From Treponema sp. (GTDB lineage: Bacteria; Spirochaetota; Spirochaetia; Treponematales; Treponemataceae): a DNA stretch of 61,487 nucleotides. Below are positions 44,650 to 54,177 of the stretch, piece after piece. A program made the position numbers and the translations under genes. A model generated the notes under the pieces. The model was given only the letters and a program-made list of their open reading frames with translations. It made no database searches and was not told the origin of the DNA. The stretch is from contig JAGCVK010000045.1 in the NCBI GenBank assembly GCA_017962415.1, positions 1-61,487 of the forward strand. The letters run 5' to 3'. How positions within the stretch are numbered: the first letter of the stretch is position 1; each line of letters opens with the position of its first letter.

Positions 44650-45222
44650 TTAAATTTTTCCGCTTTTTCGCATTTCAACAAAGCGTTTTAAAGTAAAACG
44701 CGCACTTTCAAAGGCAAGCGGAATTTTTTCAATATCATCAAAATCAGAAACACGAAAAGCCTTTAAGCCAAGCACTTCGCTTTCTTCAGAATGAAGGCTT
44801 TTTATAAAATCATCAATAGAATCAAACTGCGGCGGAAGCTCTGCCGTAAAAAACAAATCGCAGGTTTTATATTCAATATTTTTGTAAACATAAGTATTTG
44901 GCGCGCTGCAAAGATATTTTACGCAAGAAACGCTGGCACCAAGTTCTTCGCGACATTCACGAATTGCTGCCTCTTCGGCAGATTCATCAAAATCAGCAAA
45001 ACCGCCCGGAACGGCAAAAAATCCGCGTCGAGGCTCTTTTGCACGAACTTCAAAAAGCACATTATCATATTTATCAAAAAAAATTACGCCGGTTGCAGTT
45101 GCGACATTGCAATAAAGATCAAAACCACAATCAGGGCAAACCCATTTTCTATTATTATGATTTTGAATTTTTGCGCTTGAACAAATCGGGCAAAACTTAA
45201 AATCATTTTTTTTACCAATCAT
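44650..45222 (-). CDS. Nudix hydrolase with N-terminal zinc ribbon
   Basis: 190 residues. A four-cysteine zinc ribbon FCPICSS to WVCPDCGFDL (about 11-36) precedes the Nudix box GGFADFDESAEEAAIRECRE followed by ELG (about 78-100). This architecture matches NudC-like or ADP-ribose-type zinc-ribbon Nudix enzymes, so NADH, ADP-ribose or a modified nucleotide is a plausible substrate. Its ATG overlaps the stop of the ECF transporter gene (ATGA at 45219-45222), so the two are translationally coupled. Confidence 0.88.
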   Translation of the reverse strand: MIGKKNDFKFCPICSSAKIQNHNNRKWVCPDCGFDLYCNVATATGVIFFDKYDNVLFEVRAKEPRRGFFAVPGGFADFDESAEEAAIRECREELGASVSCVKYLCSAPNTYVYKNIEYKTCDLFFTAELPPQFDSIDDFIKSLHSEESEVLGLKAFRVSDFDDIEKIPLAFESARFTLKRFVEMRKSGKI

Positions 45223-47417
45223 TTAAAACACCTCATTGTAATTGCATCTGCAAGCGCTTCGGAACGTTTTATAGTTTGAATTACAAGCGGAACAATCAGC
45301 GGAACCGCAGCTTTAATTTTTGCAAGTTTGCCCTTTTGATTTTTCATTCCGCCACGAATGGCCTGCGTTTTTAAAATCGAAATTGCTTCATCAACAAGAA
45401 GCGGAATAAATCTAAAAATAATTTCAATAATCAAAATAAAATAGCGAACCGGAATATGAATTAAGCGAAGCGGCGTAAGCAAAAAGTTAAGCCCGTCCAT
45501 CAAATCATATTCTGGAGTTGAAACAAAAAACGCCGAAATACAAGCAAGCGCCGCATCAGTTCTCAAAATAGTTGCAAGACAAAAAATCAATTTAGAAGGC
45601 GTTATCATAAACCATTTCCAGCTGGTAAAACGAATTTCGTCTGGAAGAGCTGGATGAAAGATAATTTGGAAAACGCTAAAAATCAGCAAAAACGGCAAAA
45701 TTTTAATGCTTGCTACAAAAAGTTTTCGCAACGAAAAGCCACAAAAAAGACAATAAATCGCCGAAATTAAAAGCATAATTGCACAAAGGGTAAGCGGCTG
45801 CGCTGCGAGCGCACAAACAAAAAGCGCTAAAAATAAAAGGATTCGTAGCGGCGGCGGCAATTTTTCGCCCGGCGATTTTTTGGCTCGGCGGGAACGCGAA
45901 AGTCCGAGCGAAGTATTTTTAAGAGTTTGAATTAGCGCCGCCGCTGCCGAAGGCTCTAACTTAGAAAGTTCATTTCCCCGCACCGTTTGATTTTCAACAA
46001 CCTTTTGATTTAACGAGTCGCTTACAACTTTTCCGCTATTTATTACAATTTCGCGGTCGGCAAAATCTGCTTCATCGCGCTTGTGTGTGCTAAAGATTAC
46101 GGTTTTTCCTTCGTTGGCAAGGCTTCGCATAAGAGCCATAATTTCGTTTCGGGAACGGCTATCAAGGCCGGCCGTTGGTTCATCAAACAAAATAATATTT
46201 GAATCCATTGCAAGAATTCCCGCAATAGAAAGGCGGCGCTGTTCACCACCAGAAAGTTCAAACGTTCGCCTTTCGCAAAAACTTTCAAAAGGCAGCGCTG
46301 CACGATTCATACATTGTTTTACTGTTTCAACAAGTTCTTTTCCTAAAATGCCACGATTCCGAGCACCAAACGCAACATCATCGGCCGCAAAAGGCTCAAA
46401 CAATGCAGCTTTTGCATTTTGTTGTGCAAGCACCGGCTGTACTTTACAAAAAAGGTTTCCAGAAGCCGGCACTAAAAGCCCCGCACACAATTCAAGCAGC
46501 GTAGATTTTCCAGCTCCTGAAGAACCGGTAAAAGCTGTAAGCGTTCCTGAATAAAAATCCAGGCTTACATCAAAAACTCCGTGCGCAAAAACTTCGCCGC
46601 CATTCTTAACCTCAGCTTTACTAAGCGGTTTAGAAGATTTTTCGTGAGTATAACAAACCTTTTCAAGCCGCAAAGAAACTTCCCGCTTGCTCCAAAAATC
46701 TTGTGCCTCTGTGCGCGCAACTTTATTCTTTTTTAAAGGCTCACCGCAAATACGCTTTACATTTTCCTCATTTTCCAAAAAAGCGCGGCGAGTTCCATAA
46801 AAAAACACTTTTCCGTCTTCAATTCCAATTACGCTGTCTGCATCTTCAAGCGTTTCCAAATCATGCGTAATTTGAATAATTGTATTTCCGCATTTATGCC
46901 AGTAACGAATAAAATCCAAAATTTCTTTTCGCGAACAAGGATCCAGCATTGAAACTGCTTCGTCCAAAATCAAAACTTCAGGGCGCAAAGCTAAAATGCC
47001 GCTAAGCGCAATTTTTTGAGTTTGTCCAAGCGAAAGTGCCGAAGTAGACGAACTTGCTCTATCGAGCATATCAACAACATTCAGCGACTCAATTACGCGA
47101 AGCTCCACTTCGCCAGCCGAAAGCCCAAGATTTTGCGGGCCAAAAGCTGTGTCGCGGGAAACAACGCTGCTCACAAGCTGATCTTTTGGAGACTGAAAAA
47201 TTATTCCAATCCGATTATTTTCTTCGATTTCGATTGTACCAGAATCAGGCTTTTCGAGCCCACAAATAAGCCGCGAAAGTGTACTTTTTCCGCAGCCGTT
47301 ATAGCCAACAATTGCAATATACGAGCCCTTTTCTATACTAAACGAAACATTGGAAAGGGCCTGTTTTTCATTCTGCGGATATTTAAAATTTACATTTTTA
47401 ACTGTAATTACGCTCAA
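45219..47417 (-). CDS. Energy-coupling factor transporter, A-A-T fusion
   Basis: One 732-residue protein combines both ATPases and the transmembrane coupling subunit of an ECF vitamin/metal importer. Half 1: Walker A GYNGCGKST (about 38-46), signature LSLGQTQ, Walker B VLILDEAV. Half 2: Walker A GSSGAGKST (near 300), signature LSGGEQ, Walker B IILFDEP. The C-terminal 230 residues are EcfT, with about five helices and the Ala-rich coupling motif region (IRGG). No substrate-binding S component is near. The start is a TTG at 47417. Coupled to the Nudix gene downstream. Confidence 0.9.
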   Translation of the reverse strand: MSVITVKNVNFKYPQNEKQALSNVSFSIEKGSYIAIVGYNGCGKSTLSRLICGLEKPDSGTIEIEENNRIGIIFQSPKDQLVSSVVSRDTAFGPQNLGLSAGEVELRVIESLNVVDMLDRASSSTSALSLGQTQKIALSGILALRPEVLILDEAVSMLDPCSRKEILDFIRYWHKCGNTIIQITHDLETLEDADSVIGIEDGKVFFYGTRRAFLENEENVKRICGEPLKKNKVARTEAQDFWSKREVSLRLEKVCYTHEKSSKPLSKAEVKNGGEVFAHGVFDVSLDFYSGTLTAFTGSSGAGKSTLLELCAGLLVPASGNLFCKVQPVLAQQNAKAALFEPFAADDVAFGARNRGILGKELVETVKQCMNRAALPFESFCERRTFELSGGEQRRLSIAGILAMDSNIILFDEPTAGLDSRSRNEIMALMRSLANEGKTVIFSTHKRDEADFADREIVINSGKVVSDSLNQKVVENQTVRGNELSKLEPSAAAALIQTLKNTSLGLSRSRRAKKSPGEKLPPPLRILLFLALFVCALAAQPLTLCAIMLLISAIYCLFCGFSLRKLFVASIKILPFLLIFSVFQIIFHPALPDEIRFTSWKWFMITPSKLIFCLATILRTDAALACISAFFVSTPEYDLMDGLNFLLTPLRLIHIPVRYFILIIEIIFRFIPLLVDEAISILKTQAIRGGMKNQKGKLAKIKAAVPLIVPLVIQTIKRSEALADAITMRCFK

Positions 47418-47460
47418 TTATTTTTCTTCAATGCAAAGTTTTATAAGAATATATTATAAA

Positions 47461-48204
47461 TCACTCACCAAAATCAAGAACTATTGCAGCATTTGCAAAT
47501 TTTTGGCTGCCGGATTTTTCAGATTCATTTGCAGTTTTTTCATTCTGATTTCCAGACATAACCGATTCTTTTTCAGCAGCCGAAGAAACTGTTCCGTTAA
47601 TTTCGTTTGCAATTTGCAAAGCTAAATCAACAGGAGCCGAAACTGCCGCCGTATCAGAAACTGTAACTAACTGATTTTTTCGCACAATGATTCCGTTTGA
47701 CATAGATAAAACAAGAGCGTCTATCAAACTGGAAGGCCCATTATAACCTGTAACGGCAATCAAACCATCGTAACATGCAAAATGATTTGAATCATCAGCG
47801 ACCCAATCTGTACCGCGGCAAGAAGCAACTGCAACCGCCGTATGAACCTGATAATTTACACGCTTACTGTCAATATGGCGAACTTGAGAGCGCGCAGTTC
47901 CCGTTTTTAAATAAACATTTACGTTATCCTGCTGTTCCGAAGTAGAAAGTTCTTCCAAAGTGATTCTTGTAACCGGCCCCAAATACATCACCGAATCCAT
48001 CATTTTGATTTTTGCTTCAGACTGAAAGCCTGTGCTTATAGTTTCTGATTTAGAAACCGAATCGCCTTTTTGAAGTGGAATCCATTTTCCGCCGCGCTGA
48101 ACTTCAACCTTTCCGCTAACAAAAGTAACTGTTGCATTTTGTGCAAATAAAGCAGCTCCACAAAAAATTAAAAAAGCAGCAACAAAAAATCTTTTAGTTT
48201 TCAT
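47461..48204 (-). CDS. FecR-domain exported protein
   Basis: 247 residues from the ATG at 48204, which has AAGGAG 6 nt upstream and starts a clean signal peptide (MKTKRFFVAAFLIFCGAALF to AQ). The mature protein has a FecR-type domain (VTFVSGKVEVQRGGKWIPLQ, then KGDSVSKSETISTGFQSEA), followed by an Ala/Ser-rich, low-complexity tail. In treponemes FecR-domain proteins are exported and are not anti-sigma factors of the iron type; the role is unknown. Last gene of a three-gene envelope operon. Confidence 0.78.
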   Translation of the reverse strand: MKTKRFFVAAFLIFCGAALFAQNATVTFVSGKVEVQRGGKWIPLQKGDSVSKSETISTGFQSEAKIKMMDSVMYLGPVTRITLEELSTSEQQDNVNVYLKTGTARSQVRHIDSKRVNYQVHTAVAVASCRGTDWVADDSNHFACYDGLIAVTGYNGPSSLIDALVLSMSNGIIVRKNQLVTVSDTAAVSAPVDLALQIANEINGTVSSAAEKESVMSGNQNEKTANESEKSGSQKFANAAIVLDFGE

Positions 48205-48220
48205 TTTCGTCTCCTTAAAC

Positions 48221-49351
48221 TTAGAACGCAAGACTTGCTTTAAATGCCGCATAATAATTGCTGCCAGTCTTTTCTTTTGTACATAAATAAGCGCCTAAAT
48301 CAAAACCAAGCTGAACATCACTTAAAACGTTATAAACAAGATTTACACTAGTATCAAAACCGTTAAGCTCTGCTTTTTCAGAAGGAAACTCAATTACACA
48401 AGTTTCGCTAAGGCTTGCCACAAACGAGTTTTTTGCATAAACAAAAGCCGCCTGCGGAAGAATCACGCCGCCAGAAACAGGCGCATTTCCGTACGAGCGG
48501 GTTGTGATTGTTTCAAAAGTATCAAAAATCCCCTGATTTCCAGAAACATATTCGCCGCTCAAAGAAATAATGCTGTTTTCAATTACAAAAAGATTCAGCG
48601 TTGCCTTTGTATCAAGCATAAGATTTTCAAACTTCTGAGTTCCAAAGGTTGCCTTTAAATTATACGACGCAGAAGAACCAGCCGAACCATTAAGCATAGC
48701 CGTTGCATAAGCTTTTGTTTTAAGCTCATTTTTTAACGGAATAAAACATTCGCCTTGCAAAGCAATCGTATGAGAATCAAACAAAGCCTTGTAAGCAACA
48801 TTTGCAACAAGCGGAATATACTGCGGACAGAGTTTATAAAACTGCTGGCCGGCTTCGTATTCATTATCTGTCATACTGACATTAAGACGATTTAAAAGGC
48901 CTGTATAACCAGCGTAAAAACCCGCTTTAATTTTAATATCATCATAAGAAACTGCAACGCCATCTGAAGTTTGAGTAAAGACAGTTCCAGAAAAATCGCC
49001 AAACTTAAAACGGCCGGCATCTAAAGAAAGCGTTCCTTTTTCAAAAGCCCATTTTCCAGAAATTTTTAAAAGGTCGCAGTCTAAGATATTTGTGAACGTG
49101 CTTTCTTTTGAATCAAAATCATAATCAAGATTATATTTATAAAGCACTTCGCCAGAAAACTTTAAGTTTTCGTTGCTATTAAGCGGCGATTTTACAAAAA
49201 ACGAAACTCCATTCGACTGATTCAAACTAAGCCGCGAAAAATCATTATTTGCAGAAAGTTTTGAATTATTATTTAAAATTCCGCCCCAGGAAAGCGCAAA
49301 AGCAGAAACAGAAAATACGCCCAAAAGGCCGCAAAGCACAAGTTTTTTCAT
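48221..49351 (-). CDS. Putative outer-membrane beta-barrel protein
   Basis: 376 residues, signal peptide (MKKLVLCGLLGVFSVSAFAL), then alternating beta-strand pattern throughout and a C-terminal aromatic (AAFKASLAF), the usual barrel-assembly signal. No named family is recognised. It begins at the last base of the preceding small exported protein gene (49351) and is followed by the FecR-domain gene, so the three likely act together at the cell surface. Confidence 0.7.
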   Translation of the reverse strand: MKKLVLCGLLGVFSVSAFALSWGGILNNNSKLSANNDFSRLSLNQSNGVSFFVKSPLNSNENLKFSGEVLYKYNLDYDFDSKESTFTNILDCDLLKISGKWAFEKGTLSLDAGRFKFGDFSGTVFTQTSDGVAVSYDDIKIKAGFYAGYTGLLNRLNVSMTDNEYEAGQQFYKLCPQYIPLVANVAYKALFDSHTIALQGECFIPLKNELKTKAYATAMLNGSAGSSASYNLKATFGTQKFENLMLDTKATLNLFVIENSIISLSGEYVSGNQGIFDTFETITTRSYGNAPVSGGVILPQAAFVYAKNSFVASLSETCVIEFPSEKAELNGFDTSVNLVYNVLSDVQLGFDLGAYLCTKEKTGSNYYAAFKASLAF

Positions 49352-49830
49352 TATTCGGCCCCCATTGAAACGCTGCTTACATCAAAATCGCTGTATTTAT
49401 TTACGCACGCTGTATAAATGCTAAGGGCTTTTGCACCAGAAATATTTGAAGAAGGATCTAAATCCAAACTGATTACACCGTCAGCCTGAAATTGCTTATA
49501 AACGTAACGCGGAGAGCCTTTTGTAAGCCGAAACATCAGCCCGCCTTTTATATTCCATAGTTTTGAATAAAAAAACGCAAGCTCTAAAGCAGAAATCGGG
49601 CTATCAGATTCTACACGTTTTTGAATAAAGCCCTTTTCGTACAAAGCATTTACTGATTCCTCAAAAGAAGCCTTTTCTCCAACAAGATTCAATTGAACAG
49701 CAGTAATATAGCTGGCCTGACCGAACGTAACTTTTTCGGTTTCCAAAATGTCCGTAATTACATCTGCGGACTGCGCATAAGCTGAAAAACTCAGAAAAAG
49801 CGCGAATAAAATCACCATCATCTTTTTCAT
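49351..49830 (-). CDS. Small exported protein, first gene of the envelope operon
   Basis: 159 residues. Signal peptide ends AYAQS (about residue 20). The mature part is helical and acidic; no family is recognised. Its stop shares a base with the next gene's start. The ATG has no Shine-Dalgarno; a TAGAAT -10 ends 7 nt before it, so the mRNA is probably leaderless. It is divergent from the LacI-type regulator, whose promoter overlaps its -35, so the regulator may control this operon (inference). Confidence 0.7.
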   Translation of the reverse strand: MKKMMVILFALFLSFSAYAQSADVITDILETEKVTFGQASYITAVQLNLVGEKASFEESVNALYEKGFIQKRVESDSPISALELAFFYSKLWNIKGGLMFRLTKGSPRYVYKQFQADGVISLDLDPSSNISGAKALSIYTACVNKYSDFDVSSVSMGAE

Positions 49831-49837
49831 AAAGTTA

Positions 49838-49866
49838 ATTCTACATTACATTTTGACAGTTGTCCA
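49838..49866 (-). promoter_or_regulatory. Envelope operon promoter, leaderless arrangement
   Basis: Minus strand: TGGACA (49866-49861), 17-nt spacer, TAGAAT (49843-49838), then 7 nt to the ATG. It overlaps the divergent LacI-gene promoter. Confidence 0.55.
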
Positions 49867-49882
49867 CTTTTAACGCTATAAT
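49853..49882 (+). promoter_or_regulatory. LacI-gene promoter, near-leaderless
   Basis: Consensus -35 TTGACA (49853-49858), 18-nt spacer, consensus -10 TATAAT (49877-49882), then 9 nt (no Shine-Dalgarno) to the ATG at 49892. Confidence 0.65.
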
Positions 49883-49891
49883 AGAAAACAA

Positions 49892-50923
49892 ATGATTACA
49901 TTAAAAAAAATTGCTGAAGAATGTTCCGTTTCAATCACAACAGTTTCAAATATACTTAACGGAAAATCAAATGTTTCTGAAAGCACAAAAGAACGGGTTT
50001 TAAAAATAATTAAGGCAACCGGTTACCGTCCAAACTATATGGCACGCGGGCTCAGAGCGGCAAAAACAAATTCTGTAGGAATTATTATTGATGATCTTAC
50101 AGAATTCAGTTCGCCAGAAATTATTGACGGAATTATGTCTTATTTTGAAGAACACAATTATAAAGCAATTCTCGAAAATCTTCGTTTTTATTCAAAATGG
50201 GGAACTCAATGGTATCATAATAAAGGCTACGAAGAATCGGTTCAGCAGGCAATTGATGAATTTAAGGCGATAAAAGTTGACGGAATTATCTACGTTGCCG
50301 GCCACGCGCGCTGCATTTCGTGCATTCCAAATAATCTTGAAATTCCGCTGGTAATTTCTTACGCGTTTACCGAGCAAAAAGGCATTTCTTCTGTAGAATT
50401 TGATGATGTAAAAGCTGCCTGCGATCTTACAAATCATCTGATTGCAAGCGGTCACAAAAAAATTGCAGTTATTGCCGGAACAAAAGATAATATTCACACA
50501 ACTCGCCGAATCGAAGGCTTTAAAAAAGCTATGAAAGAAAACGGCCTTAAAAACGAAGGAAAAATTCTTTACGGAAACTGGAAACGCGAATCAGGTTATC
50601 AGGCTGCAAAAGAGCTTCTTTCTGATTCTGATTTTACGGCGATTTTCTGCTTTAACGATTTAATGGCCGCCGGAGTTTATGATTATCTGAACGAAAAAAA
50701 TCTTGTTCCGGGAAAAGACATTTCGGTTGCAGGTTTTGATAATCGGCCAATGTCGCAATTTTTAACACCTCAGCTTACAACAGTAGATATTCCACTTTAT
50801 GATATTGGGCGAAAATCGGCAGAGCTTATTTTGAATCAGATTAATTCACCAGAAACTGCCGGAATTCAGCAAAGTTTTGTGGAATGCAAATTTGTTGAAC
50901 GAGATTCAATTAAAAAGATTTAA
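49892..50923 (+). CDS. LacI-family transcriptional regulator
   Basis: 343 residues. N-terminal LacI helix-turn-helix and hinge (ITLKKIAEECSVSITTVSNI, then LNGKSNVSESTKERVLKI) and a periplasmic-binding-protein-like sugar domain (VGIIIDDL, GTKDNIHTTRR, DISVAGFDNRP). The effector is unknown. It is divergent from the envelope operon and 63 nt upstream of the M18 aminopeptidase gene, which has its own ribosome-binding site. Confidence 0.93.
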   Translation: MITLKKIAEECSVSITTVSNILNGKSNVSESTKERVLKIIKATGYRPNYMARGLRAAKTNSVGIIIDDLTEFSSPEIIDGIMSYFEEHNYKAILENLRFYSKWGTQWYHNKGYEESVQQAIDEFKAIKVDGIIYVAGHARCISCIPNNLEIPLVISYAFTEQKGISSVEFDDVKAACDLTNHLIASGHKKIAVIAGTKDNIHTTRRIEGFKKAMKENGLKNEGKILYGNWKRESGYQAAKELLSDSDFTAIFCFNDLMAAGVYDYLNEKNLVPGKDISVAGFDNRPMSQFLTPQLTTVDIPLYDIGRKSAELILNQINSPETAGIQQSFVECKFVERDSIKKI

Positions 50924-50986
50924 TTTATAAGCGCAAAATTTTTAGATACTCAAGTTATCAAATTATTATTTAAGGAGTTATTCACT

Positions 50987-52342
50987 ATGAATGAACAACT
51001 GATAGTAGATTACAAAAACTTTTTAAACAACGGTAAAACCGAACGCGAATGCGTTGAACAGATTATTGAAATGGCCGAAAAAAACGGCTACAAAAACATC
51101 ACAAAATTCAAAAAACTTTCGGCCGGAGACAAAGTTTATATTACAAAAATGAACAAATCAATTGCGCTTTTTGAAATTGGCTCAGAATCGCTTGAAAACG
51201 GAATGAACATTTTGTGCGCTCACATTGATTCACCTCGTCTTGACGCAAAACAAAAGCCTTTGTACGAAAAAGAATGCATAACTTATTTGAACACACACTA
51301 CTACGGCGGAATCAAAAAATATCAATGGACAACAATTCCGCTTGCAATTCACGGAATTGTTTGCAAAAAAGACGGAACTCAAGTAAAAGTTGTAATTGGC
51401 GAACATCAGGACGAGCCGGTTTTCTGCATTTCTGATATTTTGCCACACTTAGCTCAAGACCAGATGAAAGACAAAGCCAGCGATTTTATAAAAGGCGAAG
51501 ATCTTGATGTAATTATGGGTTCAGTTTCTCCTTCTGCAAAAGATGAAAATCTTTCAAAAGAAGAAAAAAAAGAGCTTAAAGAAAAAAGCAAAAAAACTGT
51601 TCTTGCACTTTTAAAAGAAATGTATGGAATTGAAGAACAGGATTTTGAATCTGCGGAACTCGAAATTGTTCCTGCCGGAAAAGCTCGCGATATGGGACTC
51701 GACCGTTCTATGATTCTAGGTTATGGCCAAGATGACCGTTCGTGCGCTTACGCTTCTGTTGCAGCAATGCTCGAATTTTCAGCAAAAAAACGCACAACCT
51801 GCTGTCTTTGCGTAGATAAAGAAGAAATTGGAAGTGTTGGCGCAACTGGTATGGCTTCTAATCTTTTTGAAAATATGACAGCTGAAATTATAGCGCGAAC
51901 ACAAGCGCAGTATAGTGAACTTACACTTCGCCGCTGTTTAGAAAACAGCTTTATGCTTTCAAGCGATGTAAATGCTGCATACGATCCAATGAACACAAAT
52001 CTTTACGACAAAGATAATTCAAGTATGCTTGGCGGCGGACTTACTTTCCAAAAATACACAGGAAGTCGCGGAAAATCCGGTGCAAGCGACGCAAACCCGG
52101 AATTTATTGCAAAAGTGCGCGCCGCTATGGCAAAAGCAAATGTTTCGTATCAAATGGCAGAACTTGGAAAAGTAGACCAGGGTGGCGGCGGAACAATTGC
52201 TTACCACGCTGCAAAATATGGAATGAATGTATTAGACGGCGGCGTTGCAGTTTTAAGTATGCACGCACCTTGGGAAATCACAAGCAAAGAAGACATTTGT
52301 CAGATGTTTGAAGGTTGCAAGGCGTTTTTGGGATTAGTATAA
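50987..52342 (+). CDS. M18-family aspartyl/leucyl aminopeptidase
   Basis: Cytoplasmic zinc aminopeptidase of 451 residues. Metal ligands: HIDSPRLDAK (His near 82), YGQDDRSCAYAS (Asp), CVDKEEIGSVGATG (Glu) and the C-terminal SMHAPWEITSKED (His). All ligands are intact. AAGGAG lies about 11 nt before the ATG at 50987. Releases N-terminal acidic or neutral residues from peptides, consistent with peptide/amino-acid nutrition. Confidence 0.92.
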   Translation: MNEQLIVDYKNFLNNGKTERECVEQIIEMAEKNGYKNITKFKKLSAGDKVYITKMNKSIALFEIGSESLENGMNILCAHIDSPRLDAKQKPLYEKECITYLNTHYYGGIKKYQWTTIPLAIHGIVCKKDGTQVKVVIGEHQDEPVFCISDILPHLAQDQMKDKASDFIKGEDLDVIMGSVSPSAKDENLSKEEKKELKEKSKKTVLALLKEMYGIEEQDFESAELEIVPAGKARDMGLDRSMILGYGQDDRSCAYASVAAMLEFSAKKRTTCCLCVDKEEIGSVGATGMASNLFENMTAEIIARTQAQYSELTLRRCLENSFMLSSDVNAAYDPMNTNLYDKDNSSMLGGGLTFQKYTGSRGKSGASDANPEFIAKVRAAMAKANVSYQMAELGKVDQGGGGTIAYHAAKYGMNVLDGGVAVLSMHAPWEITSKEDICQMFEGCKAFLGLV

Positions 52343-52350
52343 AAAAAATA

Positions 52351-52410
52351 CGGTGGTTGAACTTATAAAAACCATCGCAAAACTAAAACAGTCGGCAAGC
52401 ACAGCTTGCC
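52351..52410. other. Hairpins between the M18 aminopeptidase and parB genes
   Basis: GGCAAGC and GCTTGCC (52393-52409) form a 7-bp hairpin with a 3-nt loop; on the minus strand it is followed by T-rich sequence and may terminate parAB. CGGTGGTT (52351-52358) and AACCATCG (near 52370-52377) form a second, imperfect stem. Confidence 0.5.
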
Positions 52411-52422
52411 TCTGTGCCAGAT

Positions 52423-53373
52423 TTACTTCTTAGACATAAAAACTTCGTAAATACGGTCAAAGTCTTTTTTATTATCAAACCCGATTACAATTGAACCTTT
52501 GTTGATGTCGCCTTTGAGCGAAACATCGCGGGTTCCAAAAATATTTCTGAGTTCCTGCTCAAAGGCAAGAATATCTGGATCTTTTTTCTGAACTTTTTTT
52601 TCTTCTTTTTTTGCTGCAGCGCGGCCGCCACCATTATATGTGTCGGCGAGAGATTCTGCTTCGCGGACAGAAAGGCCACTTTCCACAATTTTATTAAACA
52701 TAACGCGCATATCAGCATCATTTTTGACCATTAAAAGCGCGCGAGCATGGCCCGAAGAAATCTGTCCAGAAGAAAGCGCATGCTGAATATCATCGGGAAG
52801 TTTTAGCAAACGAATTGCATTTGCAACAGTTGCGCGGGCTTTTCCAACACGGCGGGCAACTTCTTCCTGATTAAGATCGCTCATTTGAATCAAATTATAA
52901 TAAGCAGTTGCTTCTTCAATCGGATTTAAGTCGGCACGCTGAATATTTTCAATAAGTGCCATTTCGAGCTTTTGCTGCTCGTCAAATTTTCTAAGTTGAA
53001 CAGGAACTTTTGTGAGCCCTGCCATTTTTGCGGCGCGAGTTCGGCGTTCACCGGCAATAATATAAAACTCGCCGTTGCCGGCATCTTCAATAATAATTGG
53101 CTGAAGAATTCCGTTGACTTTTATAGAATCGCAAAGTTCATCAAGCTGCCTTTGATTAAATTCAAGACGTGGCTGTTTAGGATTAGGTTTTAACAAAGCT
53201 GGATCAATCCACATACTGCCATCATCTTCCATTTGTATAGCAGCAGGTAAGTTTGATTTTTTTAATGAGTTTGAATGAAGTCCTCCACCGGTAGAAACTG
53301 TAACTTCTTCCTGAGCAGCAGGATTTTCTCCCAAGAGGGCTCCAAGACCTTTTCCTAATGCATTTTTAGCCAC
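52423..53373 (-). CDS. parB: Chromosome partitioning protein ParB
   Basis: Loads on parS and spreads to organise the chromosome origin region. 316 residues. The ParB/Srx CTP-binding motifs are present (ELCDSIKVNGILQPIIIED, GERRTRAAKMAG), then the helix-turn-helix LNQEEVARRVGKARATVANA. A Lys-rich linker precedes the dimerisation domain. It overlaps parA by 8 nt. No parS-like palindrome is visible in the window. Confidence 0.93.
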   Translation of the reverse strand: MAKNALGKGLGALLGENPAAQEEVTVSTGGGLHSNSLKKSNLPAAIQMEDDGSMWIDPALLKPNPKQPRLEFNQRQLDELCDSIKVNGILQPIIIEDAGNGEFYIIAGERRTRAAKMAGLTKVPVQLRKFDEQQKLEMALIENIQRADLNPIEEATAYYNLIQMSDLNQEEVARRVGKARATVANAIRLLKLPDDIQHALSSGQISSGHARALLMVKNDADMRVMFNKIVESGLSVREAESLADTYNGGGRAAAKKEEKKVQKKDPDILAFEQELRNIFGTRDVSLKGDINKGSIVIGFDNKKDFDRIYEVFMSKK

Positions 53374-54121
53374 GGCGAATCACCTCTTCTGCAAGTTTTG
53401 CATAACTGCGAGCACCAACACATTCCGGGTCGTATTTACAAATTGGAAGCCCATGCGAAGGAGCTTCTGAAAGTCTTACGTTACGAGGAATAATTGTATT
53501 AAAAACAACATCTTTAAAATAAGATTTAACCTGCATTACAACATCTTGAGCAAGGCGAGTGCGTGAATCATACATTGTAAAGAAAATTCCGCCAATTTCC
53601 AGTTTTGGATTAATTCCTTTTTGAACTTTCTGAACAGTCTGCAAAAGAAGTGTAATTCCTTCAAGTGCAAAATATTCACATTGCATAGGAACTAAAACTG
53701 AATCTGCGGCAGCGAGTCCATTCAAAGTAAGAATTCCCAAAGAAGGCGGACAGTCAATCAGAATATAATCATAAAGAGGTTTAAGTGGCTCAAGGGCATT
53801 TTTAAGATAAAATTCTCGGTCTTCCTGATCGGCAAGCTCGATTGCAACACCCGAAAGATCAATTGAGGCACTAATTGCATCAAGATTTTCTACAGGCGTT
53901 TTTTTAACAGCTTTTGGACCTTCAATTTGGCCAGCAAGAAGTTCGTAAATGGTTGGCTTGTCTTTTGAAACGCCAACACCACTAGACATATTTCCCTGTG
54001 AGTCAAAATCAACGAGCAAAACTTTTTTTCCGGCAAGCGCGAGATATGCGCCGATATTGATTGCAGAAGTTGTTTTTCCAACACCACCCTTCTGATTTAC
54101 AAAAACAATACACTTTCCCAT
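53366..54121 (-). CDS. parA: Chromosome partitioning ATPase ParA/Soj
   Basis: Walker-type ATPase working with ParB. The deviant Walker A is KGGVGKTTSAINIG (near residue 10), with LLVDFDSQGN and LIDCPPSLG (Walker B). 251 residues, standard for the Soj type. It is divergent from the methyltransferase gene; a Shine-Dalgarno is weak or absent. Confidence 0.93.
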   Translation of the reverse strand: MGKCIVFVNQKGGVGKTTSAINIGAYLALAGKKVLLVDFDSQGNMSSGVGVSKDKPTIYELLAGQIEGPKAVKKTPVENLDAISASIDLSGVAIELADQEDREFYLKNALEPLKPLYDYILIDCPPSLGILTLNGLAAADSVLVPMQCEYFALEGITLLLQTVQKVQKGINPKLEIGGIFFTMYDSRTRLAQDVVMQVKSYFKDVVFNTIIPRNVRLSEAPSHGLPICKYDPECVGARSYAKLAEEVIRRG

Positions 54122-54177
54122 AAATAAAAATGTATCATTTTTTTGAAAAATAGTATAGTTTAATTAAGGGCAAGAAT

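Noticed and set aside
52423..54121. parS site near parAB.
   Set aside because: No 16-bp parS-like palindrome was found in the window; it may lie elsewhere.
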